Shown piece after piece: positions 8,139-17,417 of a stretch of 64,000 nt of DNA. How positions within the stretch are numbered: position 1 is the first letter of the stretch; every line of letters begins with the position of its first letter. The notes below the pieces were generated by a model. The model was not told the origin of the DNA. It worked only from the letters and a program-made list of their open reading frames with translations, and ran no database searches. A program made the position numbers and the translations under genes. The DNA comes from Pseudomonas sp. GTDB lineage: Bacteria; Pseudomonadota; Gammaproteobacteria; Pseudomonadales; Pseudomonadaceae. The stretch is taken from the NCBI RefSeq assembly GCF_002796985.1, contig NZ_PEKX01000020.1:473197-537196 (forward strand), in the 5' to 3' direction.

Positions 8139-10478
8139 ATGGACAGCATCAACACCCGTATCGCCGAAGAGCTTTCCGCACTGCCCTCCGGCCGCGTTCA
8201 ACCGCAGCAAGTCGCCGCTGCCGTCGCCCTGCTCGATGAAGGCTCCACCGTCCCCTTCATCGCCCGTTACCGCAAGGAAGTCACCGGCAGCCTCGACGAC
8301 ACCCAGCTGCGCATGCTCGAAGAGCGCCTGCGCTACCTGCGCGAACTGGACGAGCGCCGTGGCGCGATCCTCGCCAGCATCGAGGAACAGGGCAAGCTGA
8401 CCCCGGAACTGGCCCGCGAGATCAACCTCGCCGACACCAAGACCCGCCTCGAAGACCTCTACCTGCCCTATAAGCAGAAGCGCCGCACCAAGGGCCAGAT
8501 CGCCCTGGAAGCCGGCCTCGGCGAGCTGGCCGACGCACTGTTCAACGACCCGAGCCTGACCCCGGAAACCGAAGCCGCGCGCTTCGTCGATGCCGAGAAG
8601 GGTTTTGCCGACACCAAGGCCGTGCTCGAAGGCGCCAAGTACATCCTCATGGAGCGCTTCGCCGAGGACGCCACCCTGCTCGACCGCCTGCGCGTATTCC
8701 TCAAGGACAACGCCACCCTGACCGCGCGCATGGTGCCGGGCAAGGAAGCCGAAGGCGCCAAGTTCAGCGACTACTTCGAGCATGACGAACCGCTGAAGAG
8801 CGCCCCGTCGCACCGCGCTCTGGCGATCTTCCGTGGCCGCAACGAAGGCATCCTGAGCGTTGCCCTGAAGGTCGGCGAAGAGCTGCCGGGCACCTCGCAC
8901 CCCTGCGAAATCATGATCGGCGAGCGTTTCGGCGTGTCCAACCAGGGCCGTGCGGCCGACAAGTGGCTGTCCGAAGTGGTGCGCTGGACCTGGAAGGTCA
9001 AGCTCTACACCCACCTGGAAACCGACCTGCTCGGCGAGCTGCGCGAAGGCGCCGACGCCGAGGCGATCAACGTCTTCGCGCGCAACCTGCACGACCTGCT
9101 GCTGGCTGCCCCGGCCGGCCCGCGCGCCACCCTGGGCCTCGACCCGGGCCTGCGCACCGGCGTGAAGGTCGCCGTGGTCGATGCCACCGGCAAACTGCTG
9201 GATACCGCCACCGTTTACCCGCACGTACCGAAGAACCAGTGGGACCAGACCATCGCCGTGCTCGCCGCGCTGTGCGCCAAGCATCAGGTGGAACTGATCG
9301 CCATCGGCAACGGCACCGCCAGCCGCGAGACCGACAAGCTGGCCGCCGAGCTGATCAAGAAATACCCGGCGCTCAAGTGCACCAAGATCATGGTCAGCGA
9401 GGCCGGTGCTTCGGTGTATTCGGCCTCGGAACTGGCCGCCAAGGAGTTCCCGGGGCTGGACGTGTCGCTGCGCGGCGCCGTCTCCATCGCCCGCCGCCTG
9501 CAGGACCCGCTGGCCGAACTGGTGAAGATCGAACCGAAATCCATCGGCGTCGGCCAGTACCAGCACGACGTGTCCCAGCTGCAGCTGGCGCGCAGCCTGG
9601 ACGCGGTAGTGGAAGACTGCGTGAACGCCGTCGGCGTGGACGTGAACACCGCCTCCGCTGCCCTGCTGGCGCGAATCTCCGGCCTCAACAGCACCCTGGC
9701 GCAGAACATCGTCGCGCACCGCGATGCCAACGGCGCCTTCCGCACCCGCGACGACCTGCGCAAGGTCAGCCGCCTGGGCGACAAGACCTTCGAACAGGCC
9801 GCCGGCTTCCTCCGCGTGATGAACGGCGACAACCCGCTGGACGCCTCCGCGGTACACCCGGAAACCTACCCGCTGGTGCAACGCATCGCCGCCGACACCG
9901 GCCATGACGTGCGCTCGCTGATCGGCGACTCGGGCTTCCTCAAGCGCCTGGACCCGAAGAAGTTCACCGACGAGCAGTTCGGTCTGCCCACCGTCACCGA
10001 CATCCTCAAGGAACTCGACAAACCTGGCCGCGACCCGCGCCCGGAGTTCAAGACCGCCGAGTTCCAGGAAGGCGTCGAGAGCCTCAAGGACCTGACACCA
10101 GGCATGGTGCTCGAAGGCGTGGTGACCAACGTCACCAACTTCGGCGCCTTCGTCGACATCGGCGTCCACCAGGACGGCCTGGTGCACATATCCGCGCTGT
10201 CGGAGAAGTTCGTCAAGGACCCGTACGAAGTGGTCAAGGCCGGCGACATCGTCAAGGTCAAGGTCATGGAAGTGGACATCCCGCGCAACCGCGTCGGCCT
10301 GTCCATGCGCATGAGCGACACCCCCGGCGAGAAAGTCGATGGTCCGCGTGGCGGTGGCCGTCCCGGCAACGGCGCGCCGCGTGGAGAACGCAGCGCCCCG
10401 CGCCAGCAGGAGCAGGCCCCGGCGAACAACGCCATGGCCTCGCTGTTCGCCAACGCCAAGCAACTGAAGAAGAAGTAA
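8139..10478 (+). CDS. tex: Tex-family RNA-binding transcription accessory protein
   Basis: This 779-residue protein is cytoplasmic. It has an N-terminal HTH/Tex region, a YqgF-like RNase-H fold (ATLGLDPGLRTGVKVAVVD), helix-hairpin-helix repeats (GVDVNTASAALLARISGLN), and a C-terminal S1 domain at about residues 650-725 (GMVLEGVVTNVTNFGAFVDIGVHQDGLVHIS shape, ending GLSMRMSD). A low-complexity GRP-rich tail follows. The start MDSINTRIAEELSA at 8139 is preferred over an in-frame ATG at 8049 that would encode the palindromic element. Tex is implicated in transcription of toxin and other genes and in survival. It is followed after 9 bp by a thioesterase gene, so the two probably form an operon. 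Confidence 0.95.
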   Translation: MDSINTRIAEELSALPSGRVQPQQVAAAVALLDEGSTVPFIARYRKEVTGSLDDTQLRMLEERLRYLRELDERRGAILASIEEQGKLTPELAREINLADTKTRLEDLYLPYKQKRRTKGQIALEAGLGELADALFNDPSLTPETEAARFVDAEKGFADTKAVLEGAKYILMERFAEDATLLDRLRVFLKDNATLTARMVPGKEAEGAKFSDYFEHDEPLKSAPSHRALAIFRGRNEGILSVALKVGEELPGTSHPCEIMIGERFGVSNQGRAADKWLSEVVRWTWKVKLYTHLETDLLGELREGADAEAINVFARNLHDLLLAAPAGPRATLGLDPGLRTGVKVAVVDATGKLLDTATVYPHVPKNQWDQTIAVLAALCAKHQVELIAIGNGTASRETDKLAAELIKKYPALKCTKIMVSEAGASVYSASELAAKEFPGLDVSLRGAVSIARRLQDPLAELVKIEPKSIGVGQYQHDVSQLQLARSLDAVVEDCVNAVGVDVNTASAALLARISGLNSTLAQNIVAHRDANGAFRTRDDLRKVSRLGDKTFEQAAGFLRVMNGDNPLDASAVHPETYPLVQRIAADTGHDVRSLIGDSGFLKRLDPKKFTDEQFGLPTVTDILKELDKPGRDPRPEFKTAEFQEGVESLKDLTPGMVLEGVVTNVTNFGAFVDIGVHQDGLVHISALSEKFVKDPYEVVKAGDIVKVKVMEVDIPRNRVGLSMRMSDTPGEKVDGPRGGGRPGNGAPRGERSAPRQQEQAPANNAMASLFANAKQLKKK

Positions 10479-10487
10479 GGAAGGTCC

Positions 10488-10877
10488 ATGAGCGAGATGC
10501 CCGCCCGCGAACTGATGATCAGCCGCTTCAGCGAAACCATCGGTGTGCAGCCGATCCGTGTCGCTGATGGCGAAGCCGAGGTGCTGCTGCCGATGGCCGA
10601 GCACCTGCGCAATCGGGGCAACGTCATGCACGGCGGCGCGCTCTTCACGCTGATGGACATGACCATGGGCCTGGCCTGCTCCAGCGCCCATGGTTTCGAC
10701 CGGCAGAGCGTCACCCTGGAATGCAAGATCAACTACATCCGCGCGGTCGCCGAAGGCGAAGTGCGTTGTGTGGCCAAAGTCCTGCACGCCGGGCGCCGCT
10801 CGCTGGTGGTCGAGGCCGACATCCACCAGGGCGACAAGCTGGTCGCCAAGGGACAAGGCACCTTCGCCCAGCTGTAA
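10488..10877 (+). CDS. Hotdog-fold thioesterase (PaaI/YbgC-like)
   Basis: This 129-residue single-domain hotdog protein has the helix motif NVMHGGALFTLMDMTMGLA around residues 44-62. The HGG and acidic residue in that motif are typical of PaaI-type acyl-CoA thioesterases. It starts 9 bp after tex with AAGGA ahead of the ATG. The acyl substrate is not known from sequence. The gap to gshA (10878-11044) holds no gene that I recognise. Confidence 0.85.
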   Translation: MSEMPARELMISRFSETIGVQPIRVADGEAEVLLPMAEHLRNRGNVMHGGALFTLMDMTMGLACSSAHGFDRQSVTLECKINYIRAVAEGEVRCVAKVLHAGRRSLVVEADIHQGDKLVAKGQGTFAQL

Positions 10878-11044
10878 ATAGCAGCGCGACATCTGACCTA
10901 TGCTGTAGGCCTGCGCCCTAGGATTTACGGGCGCCGGCGCAGCGCCTGAAGCAACCCAGGCGACCACGCCGGTGGTGTTCTCCCCTTGTAGACCGCCCAG
11001 TCCACCCCCATAGTGGGGCGATTGCCGTGTGAAGGACTTCCAAC

Positions 11045-12631
11045 TTGAGCGACCAACTCTCCCGCCGCCTGGCCCTGCTTGGCGATGCCGCCAACCTGTC
11101 CCTGCTCACCCAGTGCCTGCACGGTATCGAACGCGAGTGCCTGCGCGTCGATGAACGCGGCAAGCTGGCGCTGACCCCGCACCCGCGCGCCTTGGGCTCA
11201 GCGCTGACCAACTCGCAGATCACCACGGACTACTCCGAGTCGCTGCTGGAGTTCATCACCGCGACCTCCACCAGCGTCGAGAAGACCCTGGAAGAGCTGG
11301 GTGAAATCCACCGTTTTGCCAGTGGCAAGCTCGACGGCGAATACCTGTGGAGCCCGTCCATGCCCTGCGAGCTGCCGGATGAAGAGACCATCCCGATCGC
11401 CCGTTACGGCAGCTCCCATATCGGCCGCCTGAAGTACGTCTACCGCAAGGGCCTGGCCCTGCGTTACGGCAAGACCATGCAGTGCATCGCCGGCATTCAC
11501 TACAACTTCTCCCTGCCCGAAGGCATCTGGGAGCTGCTGCGCCAGGAAGAAGGCAGCGAGAAGAGCGCGCGGGACTTCCAGTCGCACCGCTACATCGCGA
11601 TGATCCGCAATTTCCGCCGTTACAGCTGGCTGCTGATGTACCTGTTCGGTGCCTCGCCAGCGCTGGACGCCGGCTTCCTGCGCGGCCGCCCGCACGGCCT
11701 GGAAGCCTTCGACGAACACACCCTCTACCTGCCCTACGCCACCAGCCTGCGCATGAGTGACCTGGGTTACCAGAACAACGCCCAGGCCGGCCTGACACCC
11801 TGCTACAACGACCTCGACAGCTACATCGACAGCCTGCGCCGCGCGGTCAGCACGCCTTATGCGCCGTACGAAAAGGTTGGCACCAAGGTCGACGGCGAGT
11901 GGGTGCAGCTCAACACCAACATCCTGCAGATCGAGAACGAGTACTACTCGAGCATCCGCCCGAAACGCGTCACCTACACCGGCGAGCGCCCGATTCAGGC
12001 GCTGATGGCCCGTGGCGTGCAGTACGTCGAGGCGCGCTGCCTGGACATCAACCCCTTCATGCCGCTGGGCATCGACGTTACCGAAGCGCGCTTCCTCGAC
12101 GCCTTCCTGCTCTACTGCGCGCTCTCCGACAGCCCGCCGCTGGGCGGCTGCGAGTGCGGCTCGGCCACCAGCAACTTCCTCAAGGTGGTCAAGGAAGGTC
12201 GTCGCCCCGGCCTGAAGCTGGAGCGCGGCGGCCAACAGATCGAGATGAAAGACTGGGCCAATGGCCTGCTCGACGCCATCGCGCCGATCATCGCATTGCT
12301 CGACCGCGCCAACGACAGCCGCCGACACAGCGAAAGCCTCGCCGAGCAGCGCGCCAAGGTCGCCGATGCCGACCTGACACCTTCGGCGAAGGTATTGGCG
12401 GAGATGCGCGAGCGCGGTGAAAGTTTTGAGGCCTTTGCCCTTCGCTACAGCCGCGAGCATGCGGCCACGCTGCAAGGCGAACCACTGTCGGCGGAAGAGC
12501 AGGCACGCTTCGAAGGCATGGCCAGCCAATCCCTGGCCGAACAGGCGGAGCTGGAAAAGCAGCCTGAAGGTGATTTCGACACCTTCGTCGCCGCCTACCA
12601 GGCGAGCATCCTCGGCCTCATCAGCGTCTGA
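11045..12631 (+). CDS. gshA: Glutamate--cysteine ligase
   Basis: The enzyme makes gamma-glutamylcysteine, the first step of glutathione synthesis. It is 528 residues long, the usual size for the proteobacterial class-1 enzyme. Recognisable segments are CLHGIERECLRV near residues 19-30, the active-site region LTNSQITTDYSESLLEFIT near 57-75, and MQCIAGIHYNFSLPE near 145-159. The start is a TTG at 11045 with GAAGGA at 11031-11036; this gives the conserved (M)SDQLSRRLALLG N-terminus. The use of TTG may keep expression modest. Confidence 0.96.
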   Translation: MSDQLSRRLALLGDAANLSLLTQCLHGIERECLRVDERGKLALTPHPRALGSALTNSQITTDYSESLLEFITATSTSVEKTLEELGEIHRFASGKLDGEYLWSPSMPCELPDEETIPIARYGSSHIGRLKYVYRKGLALRYGKTMQCIAGIHYNFSLPEGIWELLRQEEGSEKSARDFQSHRYIAMIRNFRRYSWLLMYLFGASPALDAGFLRGRPHGLEAFDEHTLYLPYATSLRMSDLGYQNNAQAGLTPCYNDLDSYIDSLRRAVSTPYAPYEKVGTKVDGEWVQLNTNILQIENEYYSSIRPKRVTYTGERPIQALMARGVQYVEARCLDINPFMPLGIDVTEARFLDAFLLYCALSDSPPLGGCECGSATSNFLKVVKEGRRPGLKLERGGQQIEMKDWANGLLDAIAPIIALLDRANDSRRHSESLAEQRAKVADADLTPSAKVLAEMRERGESFEAFALRYSREHAATLQGEPLSAEEQARFEGMASQSLAEQAELEKQPEGDFDTFVAAYQASILGLISV

Positions 12632-12770
12632 CCACGCAAGAAAATGCTGACGAGCAGCTCATAGAGTTCTGATCGGCAACCTGCGAACTCCGGGGGGAGA
12701 ATTATCCCCTCCTGCGGATCCCGACCGGCCCAGCCGGCGCGATCCGCGCCAGTTGCGCAGGAAAACCGCT

Positions 12771-13019
12771 ATGTCTCCCCTATCTCCCCCATGGACACTC
12801 CATCAGTTGGAGATCGCCTATCGACTGGGCTATCTCGAAGCCGTGCTCGGCCGCCCGGCACGCAGTCCGACCCATGAAGTCCTCGCCGCCAGCTGGGAGG
12901 CCGGCTGGCAGGATGGCGCCGAACGGCGGCGCAACTGGCAAATACAGCATGCCGCGCTCAGCACCACGCCATACCTGACCGCGCAGCTCAGGCGGGCGGT
13001 GCCGGAAGGCCAGGCCTGA
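12771..13019 (+). CDS. Small RMF-like protein of unknown function
   Basis: This is an 82-residue protein between gshA and argA. Its first half, AYRLGYLEAVLGRP followed by a spacer and SWEAGWQDGAE, resembles ribosome modulation factor (RMF, AhqrGYqaGi.GR...W.gGW). The GY-to-WxxGW spacing is two residues shorter than in E. coli RMF. The RMF cysteine-proline motif is absent, and the tail is about 35 residues longer than RMF. AGGA at 12759-12762 supports the ATG at 12771. The stop abuts the argA stop on the other strand. The RMF likeness is my reading and not a demonstrated function. Confidence 0.6.
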   Translation: MSPLSPPWTLHQLEIAYRLGYLEAVLGRPARSPTHEVLAASWEAGWQDGAERRRNWQIQHAALSTTPYLTAQLRRAVPEGQA

Positions 13020-14318
13020 TCAGAGCGTCTTTTCGAACACCTGCGAGTTGCGCTGGTAGTTGTACAGCGACGCCCGCGCCGCCGGCAGGCGGTCGACGCT
13101 GCTGGGCTGGAAGCCGCGCTCGCGGAACCAGTGGGCGGTGCGGGTGGTAAGCACATAGAGGGTCTTCAAACCCAGGTTGCGCGCGCGCTGCTCGATGCGT
13201 TCGAGCAGATCGTCGCCGCGTCCGCCGTGGCGGTACTCCGGGTTCACCGCCAGGCATGCCAGCTCGGCCGAATCCGAGTCGGCGATGGGGTAGAGCGCCG
13301 CACAGGCGATGATCAGCCCTTCGCGCTCGACGATGCTGAACTGCTCGATCTCGCGCTCCAGCACTTCGCGGGAACGGCGCACCAGGATGCCCTGCTCTTC
13401 CAGCGGGCGAATCAGCTCCAGCAACCCGCCGACATCCTCGATGCCCGCCTCGCGCAATTGCTCGAACTGCTCCTGGGCGACCAGGGTGCCGTTGCCAGTG
13501 CGGGTGAACAACTCACTGAGCAGCGAGCCATCCTCGGTGTAGCTGACGATGTGGCTGCGGCGTACGCCTGCGCGGCAAGCCTGCGCGGCGGCATCCAGCA
13601 GCTCGCCCTGGTAGCTGGTGCCGAGGCGTTCCAGATGCGCCGGCACCTGCTGCGGGCGCAGTTCGCGCACCAGCTTGCCGGCGTCGTCCATCAGGCCGCG
13701 TTCGGCTCCGTAGAGGATCAGCTTGTCGGCACCCAGGTCGATGGCCGCACGCATGGCCACGTCCTCGCAGGCGAGGTTGAAGATTTCCCCGGTGGGCGAA
13801 TAGCCCAGCGGCGAAAGCAGCACGATGCTGCGCTCGTCGAGCTGGCGGTTGATGCCCTTGCGGTCGATCCGCCGCACTTCACCGGTGTGATGGTAATCGA
13901 TGCCGTCGACCACGCCGATCGGCCGCGCAGTGACGAAGTTGCCGGCCGTCACGCGTAGGCGAGAGCCCTGCATGGGCGAAGCGGCCATGTCCATGGACAG
14001 CCGCGCTTCGATGGAAATACGCAGGCTGCCGACGGCGTCGATCACGCAGTCCAGGGTCGGCGCATCGGTGACCCGCAGGCCCCGGTGGAAGCGCGGCGCC
14101 AGCCCGTGGGAGGCCAGGCGCGCCTCGATCTGCGGGCGCGAACCGTGCACCAGCACCAGGCGCACGCCCAGGCTGTGCAGCAGCACCAGGTCGTGGACGA
14201 TATTGCCGAAATTGGGGTCTTCGACACCCTCGCCGGGGAGCATCACCACGAAGGTGCAGTCCCGGTGCGAATTGATATAGGGCGAGGCGTGGCGCAGCCA
14301 GTTGACGTAGTCGTGCAT
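13020..14318 (-). CDS. argA: Amino-acid N-acetyltransferase (N-acetylglutamate synthase)
   Basis: This enzyme acetylates glutamate with acetyl-CoA, the first step of arginine biosynthesis. It is 432 residues from MHDYVNWLRHASPYIN, the length of the P. aeruginosa enzyme. The N-terminal amino-acid-kinase-like domain (about 1-285) serves in arginine sensing and the C-terminal GNAT domain (about 290-432) is catalytic. The acetyl-CoA loop is visible in LAVNPEYRHGGRGDDLLERIE. An in-frame start at 14375 would add 19 residues and is not favoured. argE follows upstream on the same strand, separated by 195 bp. Confidence 0.95.
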   Translation of the reverse strand: MHDYVNWLRHASPYINSHRDCTFVVMLPGEGVEDPNFGNIVHDLVLLHSLGVRLVLVHGSRPQIEARLASHGLAPRFHRGLRVTDAPTLDCVIDAVGSLRISIEARLSMDMAASPMQGSRLRVTAGNFVTARPIGVVDGIDYHHTGEVRRIDRKGINRQLDERSIVLLSPLGYSPTGEIFNLACEDVAMRAAIDLGADKLILYGAERGLMDDAGKLVRELRPQQVPAHLERLGTSYQGELLDAAAQACRAGVRRSHIVSYTEDGSLLSELFTRTGNGTLVAQEQFEQLREAGIEDVGGLLELIRPLEEQGILVRRSREVLEREIEQFSIVEREGLIIACAALYPIADSDSAELACLAVNPEYRHGGRGDDLLERIEQRARNLGLKTLYVLTTRTAHWFRERGFQPSSVDRLPAARASLYNYQRNSQVFEKTL

Positions 14319-14513
14319 TGCTTGAAAAGCCTGTCGTTCGAGTGGGCGGAAAGCTGTCGGATGCGGCCGGAGCACGGCCAGGGGCGGCGCGGTTATCGTC
14401 GTCGCAGGAACATCGACAGGTTTCTCCTCTTGGATAGGTCGGGCCCGCTACCGGGGCGCTCTACAGGCAACTCTTCATCAACAGTTTTTGCGGACCGCCG
14501 CGCAGACTGCTCT

Positions 14514-15665
14514 TCATAAACAGTAATGACGGATCAGTCCGCGCAGCAGTTCCACGCATGGCTCGATGCGGTCGAGCTCGAGGTGTTCGTCCGGCTGGTG
14601 GGCGCAGGCGATGTCGCCGGGGCCCAGCACCAGGGTCTGGCAGCCGAGCTGCTGAAGATACGGTGCTTCGGTGCCAAAGGCTACCGCTTCCGCCGCGTGG
14701 CCGGTGAGACCTTCGGCCAGCCGCACCAGCTCACTCTGCGCCGATTCCTCGAAGGGCGGCACGGCGGGGAAAAGCGGCGCGTAATCGATCTTCACGTTGT
14801 GCCGCTCCGCGACCGGTTTCAGCCGCTCGCGGATCGCCTGGCGCAAAGCTTCGGGCTGCATGCCGGGCAGCGGGCGCAAGTCGAACTCCAGCGCGCACTG
14901 GCCGCAGATGCGGTTGGGGTTGTCGCCGCCGTGGATGCAACCCAGGTTGAGGGTCGGCTGCGGCACGCTGAACTGCGGATTGTTGAACTCACGCTGCCAC
15001 TGGCTGCGCAGGCCCTGCAACTCACCCATGACACTCTGCATCGCCTCCAGCGCGCTGCGTCCCAAACTCGGGTCGGAGGAATGGCCGCTCTGCCCGAGGA
15101 TGTCGATGCGCTCCATCATCACGCCCTTGTGCAGGCGGATCGGCTTGAGGTTGGTCGGCTCGCCGATCACCGCCGCGCGCCCCAGCGGCCGCCCCGCCTC
15201 GGCCAGCGCACGGGCACCGGCCATGGAGCTTTCCTCGTCGCAGGTGGCGAGCAGGATCAGCGGTTGCCTGAACGGCCGCTTCTGGTTGGCGTGCAGCAAC
15301 GGCAGCAGCGCCTCGATGACCAGGGCAAAAAAGCCCTTCATGTCACAGGAGCCCAGGCCGAACCAGCGGCCGTCGCGCTCGTCCAGGCCCAGCGGGTCGC
15401 TTTTCCACAGCGCTTCGTCATAGGGCACGGTGTCGGTGTGCCCGGCCAGCACCAGGCCGCCGGGGCCGCTGCCCAGGGTGGCGAGCAGGTTGAACTTGCC
15501 CGGTGCCACCGGCTGCATCTCGCAGGCGAAGCCCAGGTCCACCAGCCAGTTGCCCAGCAGTTCGACCACCGGGCGGTTGGACTGGTCCAGCGCGGGCTGG
15601 GTACAACTCACCGAGGGAATCGCGATCAGCTCGGCGAAGCGTTGTTTCAGGGGCGGCAACGGCAT
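14514..15665 (-). CDS. argE: Acetylornithine deacetylase
   Basis: This is an M20-family metallohydrolase of 383 residues. The metal and catalytic residues are in place: H76 and D78 in LAGHTDTVP, D108 in GSCDMKGFF, the E144-E145 pair in TCDEESS, and a late histidine in CAHQPDEH. It releases ornithine from N-acetylornithine. GGAGGA just ahead of the ATG at 15665 fixes the start; the upstream in-frame extension to 15806 lacks coding features. Presence of ArgE beside ArgA fits linear arginine synthesis, although pseudomonads also have the ArgJ cycle. Confidence 0.93.
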   Translation of the reverse strand: MPLPPLKQRFAELIAIPSVSCTQPALDQSNRPVVELLGNWLVDLGFACEMQPVAPGKFNLLATLGSGPGGLVLAGHTDTVPYDEALWKSDPLGLDERDGRWFGLGSCDMKGFFALVIEALLPLLHANQKRPFRQPLILLATCDEESSMAGARALAEAGRPLGRAAVIGEPTNLKPIRLHKGVMMERIDILGQSGHSSDPSLGRSALEAMQSVMGELQGLRSQWQREFNNPQFSVPQPTLNLGCIHGGDNPNRICGQCALEFDLRPLPGMQPEALRQAIRERLKPVAERHNVKIDYAPLFPAVPPFEESAQSELVRLAEGLTGHAAEAVAFGTEAPYLQQLGCQTLVLGPGDIACAHQPDEHLELDRIEPCVELLRGLIRHYCL

Positions 15666-15853
15666 GGCGTCCTCCGGTAGGTTGGCTCCCACTATGGACC
15701 ATGCGGCGGTGCGGTAAAACCTCGCGGCGCCCGGCAGGAACGCCGAAGTCCTGTAAACTGCAGGACTTTGAAGTCTTTTTCGCGCCCGTCGTTCCGCCCT
15801 TCGCACAATAGGTTGGGAAATCGGGCGCGGCCGCTCTGAACCGGACCCCCACC

Positions 15854-17218
15854 ATGCAGAAAGAAACCGAAATCAAATTGCGCGCCAGCCGCGAGACCCT
15901 CGAAGCCCTGCGCGAGCATCCCGCGCTGAAGAAGCGCAACAAATCCGGCTGGGAGCCCCGCGAGCTGTTCAACCAGTACTACGACACCCCGGCCCGCGAC
16001 CTGGCCCGCGCCCGCGTGGCGCTGCGCCTGCGCAAGGACGGCGAGCAGTTCATCCAGACCCTGAAGACCCGTGGCCAGAGCGTGGCAGGCCTGTCCGAGC
16101 GCAACGAATGGGACTGGTACCTGGAGAAGAACAAGCTCGACCTGAAGAAACTCGACGACCAGTGCTGGCCGGCCGAGCTGGCCGATCTGGACAAGAAGAG
16201 CCTGAAGCCGATCTTCAGCACCGACTTCACCCGCCAGCGCGCCGAGATCGCCTGGGGCCGCGGCAAGGCCAAGGTGGTGATCGAGGCCGCGCTGGACCTG
16301 GGCAAGGTCATCGCCGGCAAGCAGCAAGAGGAAATCTGCGAGCTGGAACTGGAACTGCGCCAGGGCGAGCCCGAGGCGCTGCTGGAGCTGGCCATCGAGC
16401 TGGCCGCTGACCTCGCGCTGATGCCCTGCGACATCAGCAAGGCCGAGCGCGGCTATCGCCTGTTCGACCCGGCCAGCTACAGCGTGCAGCCCGACACCCA
16501 GAAGCTACTGCATGAAACCCCGCTGGATGGCGCCTTCGCCGCACTGTCCTGGTCGCTGCTGGGCAGCAGCCAGCGCCTCGCCGAGCAATACCGATTCAAT
16601 GGCCACTGGAGCCTGCTGGAAAGCTGGCTCCAGCAACTGGTCGATTTGCGCGCCCTGCTCGGCAGCCTCGGCCAGGCCGTGCCGCGCGCCAGCACCCGCG
16701 AGCTGCGCGCCGCCCTCGACGCGCTGATCGCCGACTGGCAGCCGCGCATCGAACAGGGTCGCCATGACGAAGCCGTGCGCCAGCAGATGCCGGCCGCCTT
16801 CCTCGAGGAACTGGCCCATGTGCGCTGGGGTCAGTTCTCCCTGAGTACCTCGCGCTGGCTGCTGGGCATGGCCTGGACTGCCGAGCGCAACGAACGCGCC
16901 AACCGCCTGGGCGGCTCCGCCGTCGGCAAGTGGCTGCAGCGCACCCTGGCCGAAGAGGCCCAGGCCATGCCGCTGCAACGCGCCCAGCAACTGCCCGAAG
17001 TGCTCGCCGACCAGTTGCCGCGCCTGCAGCGCATGCTGGTCTGGCTGCGCCTGGCGCGCAGCGTACTGGAGCTGCCGGAAACCGATCGCCTGTACGGCGA
17101 ACTGGCCAAGCTGCAGGAACTGCTCGTCACGCCCGACGCCGAGGGGCGCCTGGATGCCCTCGCGGCCCAGGCCCATACTGTGCTGACCCTCAAGCCGTGG
17201 AAGGCGCTTTTGAAATAA
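15854..17218 (+). CDS. CYTH-domain inorganic triphosphatase (YgiF-like)
   Basis: This 454-residue protein begins MQKETEIKLRAS and so shows the ExExK triphosphate-tunnel signature at residues 4-8. The CYTH domain covers about the first 200 residues (QYYDTPARDLARARVALRLRKDGE shape, later FTRQRAEIAWG). The remaining helical region of about 250 residues is a divergent CHAD-like domain. E. coli YgiF with this architecture hydrolyses inorganic tripolyphosphate. The CHAD part often links such proteins to polyphosphate. The gene is followed by a repeat and an orphan secretion-type ATPase. Confidence 0.82.
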   Translation: MQKETEIKLRASRETLEALREHPALKKRNKSGWEPRELFNQYYDTPARDLARARVALRLRKDGEQFIQTLKTRGQSVAGLSERNEWDWYLEKNKLDLKKLDDQCWPAELADLDKKSLKPIFSTDFTRQRAEIAWGRGKAKVVIEAALDLGKVIAGKQQEEICELELELRQGEPEALLELAIELAADLALMPCDISKAERGYRLFDPASYSVQPDTQKLLHETPLDGAFAALSWSLLGSSQRLAEQYRFNGHWSLLESWLQQLVDLRALLGSLGQAVPRASTRELRAALDALIADWQPRIEQGRHDEAVRQQMPAAFLEELAHVRWGQFSLSTSRWLLGMAWTAERNERANRLGGSAVGKWLQRTLAEEAQAMPLQRAQQLPEVLADQLPRLQRMLVWLRLARSVLELPETDRLYGELAKLQELLVTPDAEGRLDALAAQAHTVLTLKPWKALLK

Positions 17219-17250
17219 GCTTCAGCAGAGCGGCGCGCCCGGAGCTCTTC

Positions 17251-17373
17251 GTAGGAGCGAGCTTGTGACCCACAGGGATGTGGGGAATGCCGTTATCCGT
17301 AGGGAATGGATTCGGCCTCGCGAACCTGGTTGGCACGGTGCCGGGTATGGTTCGCGAGCAAGCTCGCTCCTAC
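17251..17373. repeat. REP pair whose left copy is interrupted by 51 bp
   Basis: The right REP at 17350-17373 is intact. The left one starts GTAGGAGCGAGCTTG (17251-17265) and resumes CTCGCGAACC at 17317. In between are 51 unrelated bases (17266-17316), which include the small palindrome CCCACAGGGATGTGGG. The interruption is in the loop of the REP hairpin. The element lies between the CYTH gene and the GspE-like gene, which are on the same strand. Confidence 0.8.
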
Positions 17374-17417
17374 AGAAAGCCGGCCTGTCGCTCCCGCCAC
17401 GACCAACAGGAGTCCGC

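Noticed and set aside
8124..10967. A 947-codon open frame on the minus strand opposite tex
   Set aside because: It is antisense to a conserved gene, its residues are of low-complexity GVA/HQ type, and long antisense frames are common in GC-rich DNA.
17266..17316. The 51-bp insert in the REP as a small gene or known IS
   Set aside because: It has no open frame of useful length and no terminal inverted repeats or target duplication that I can see.
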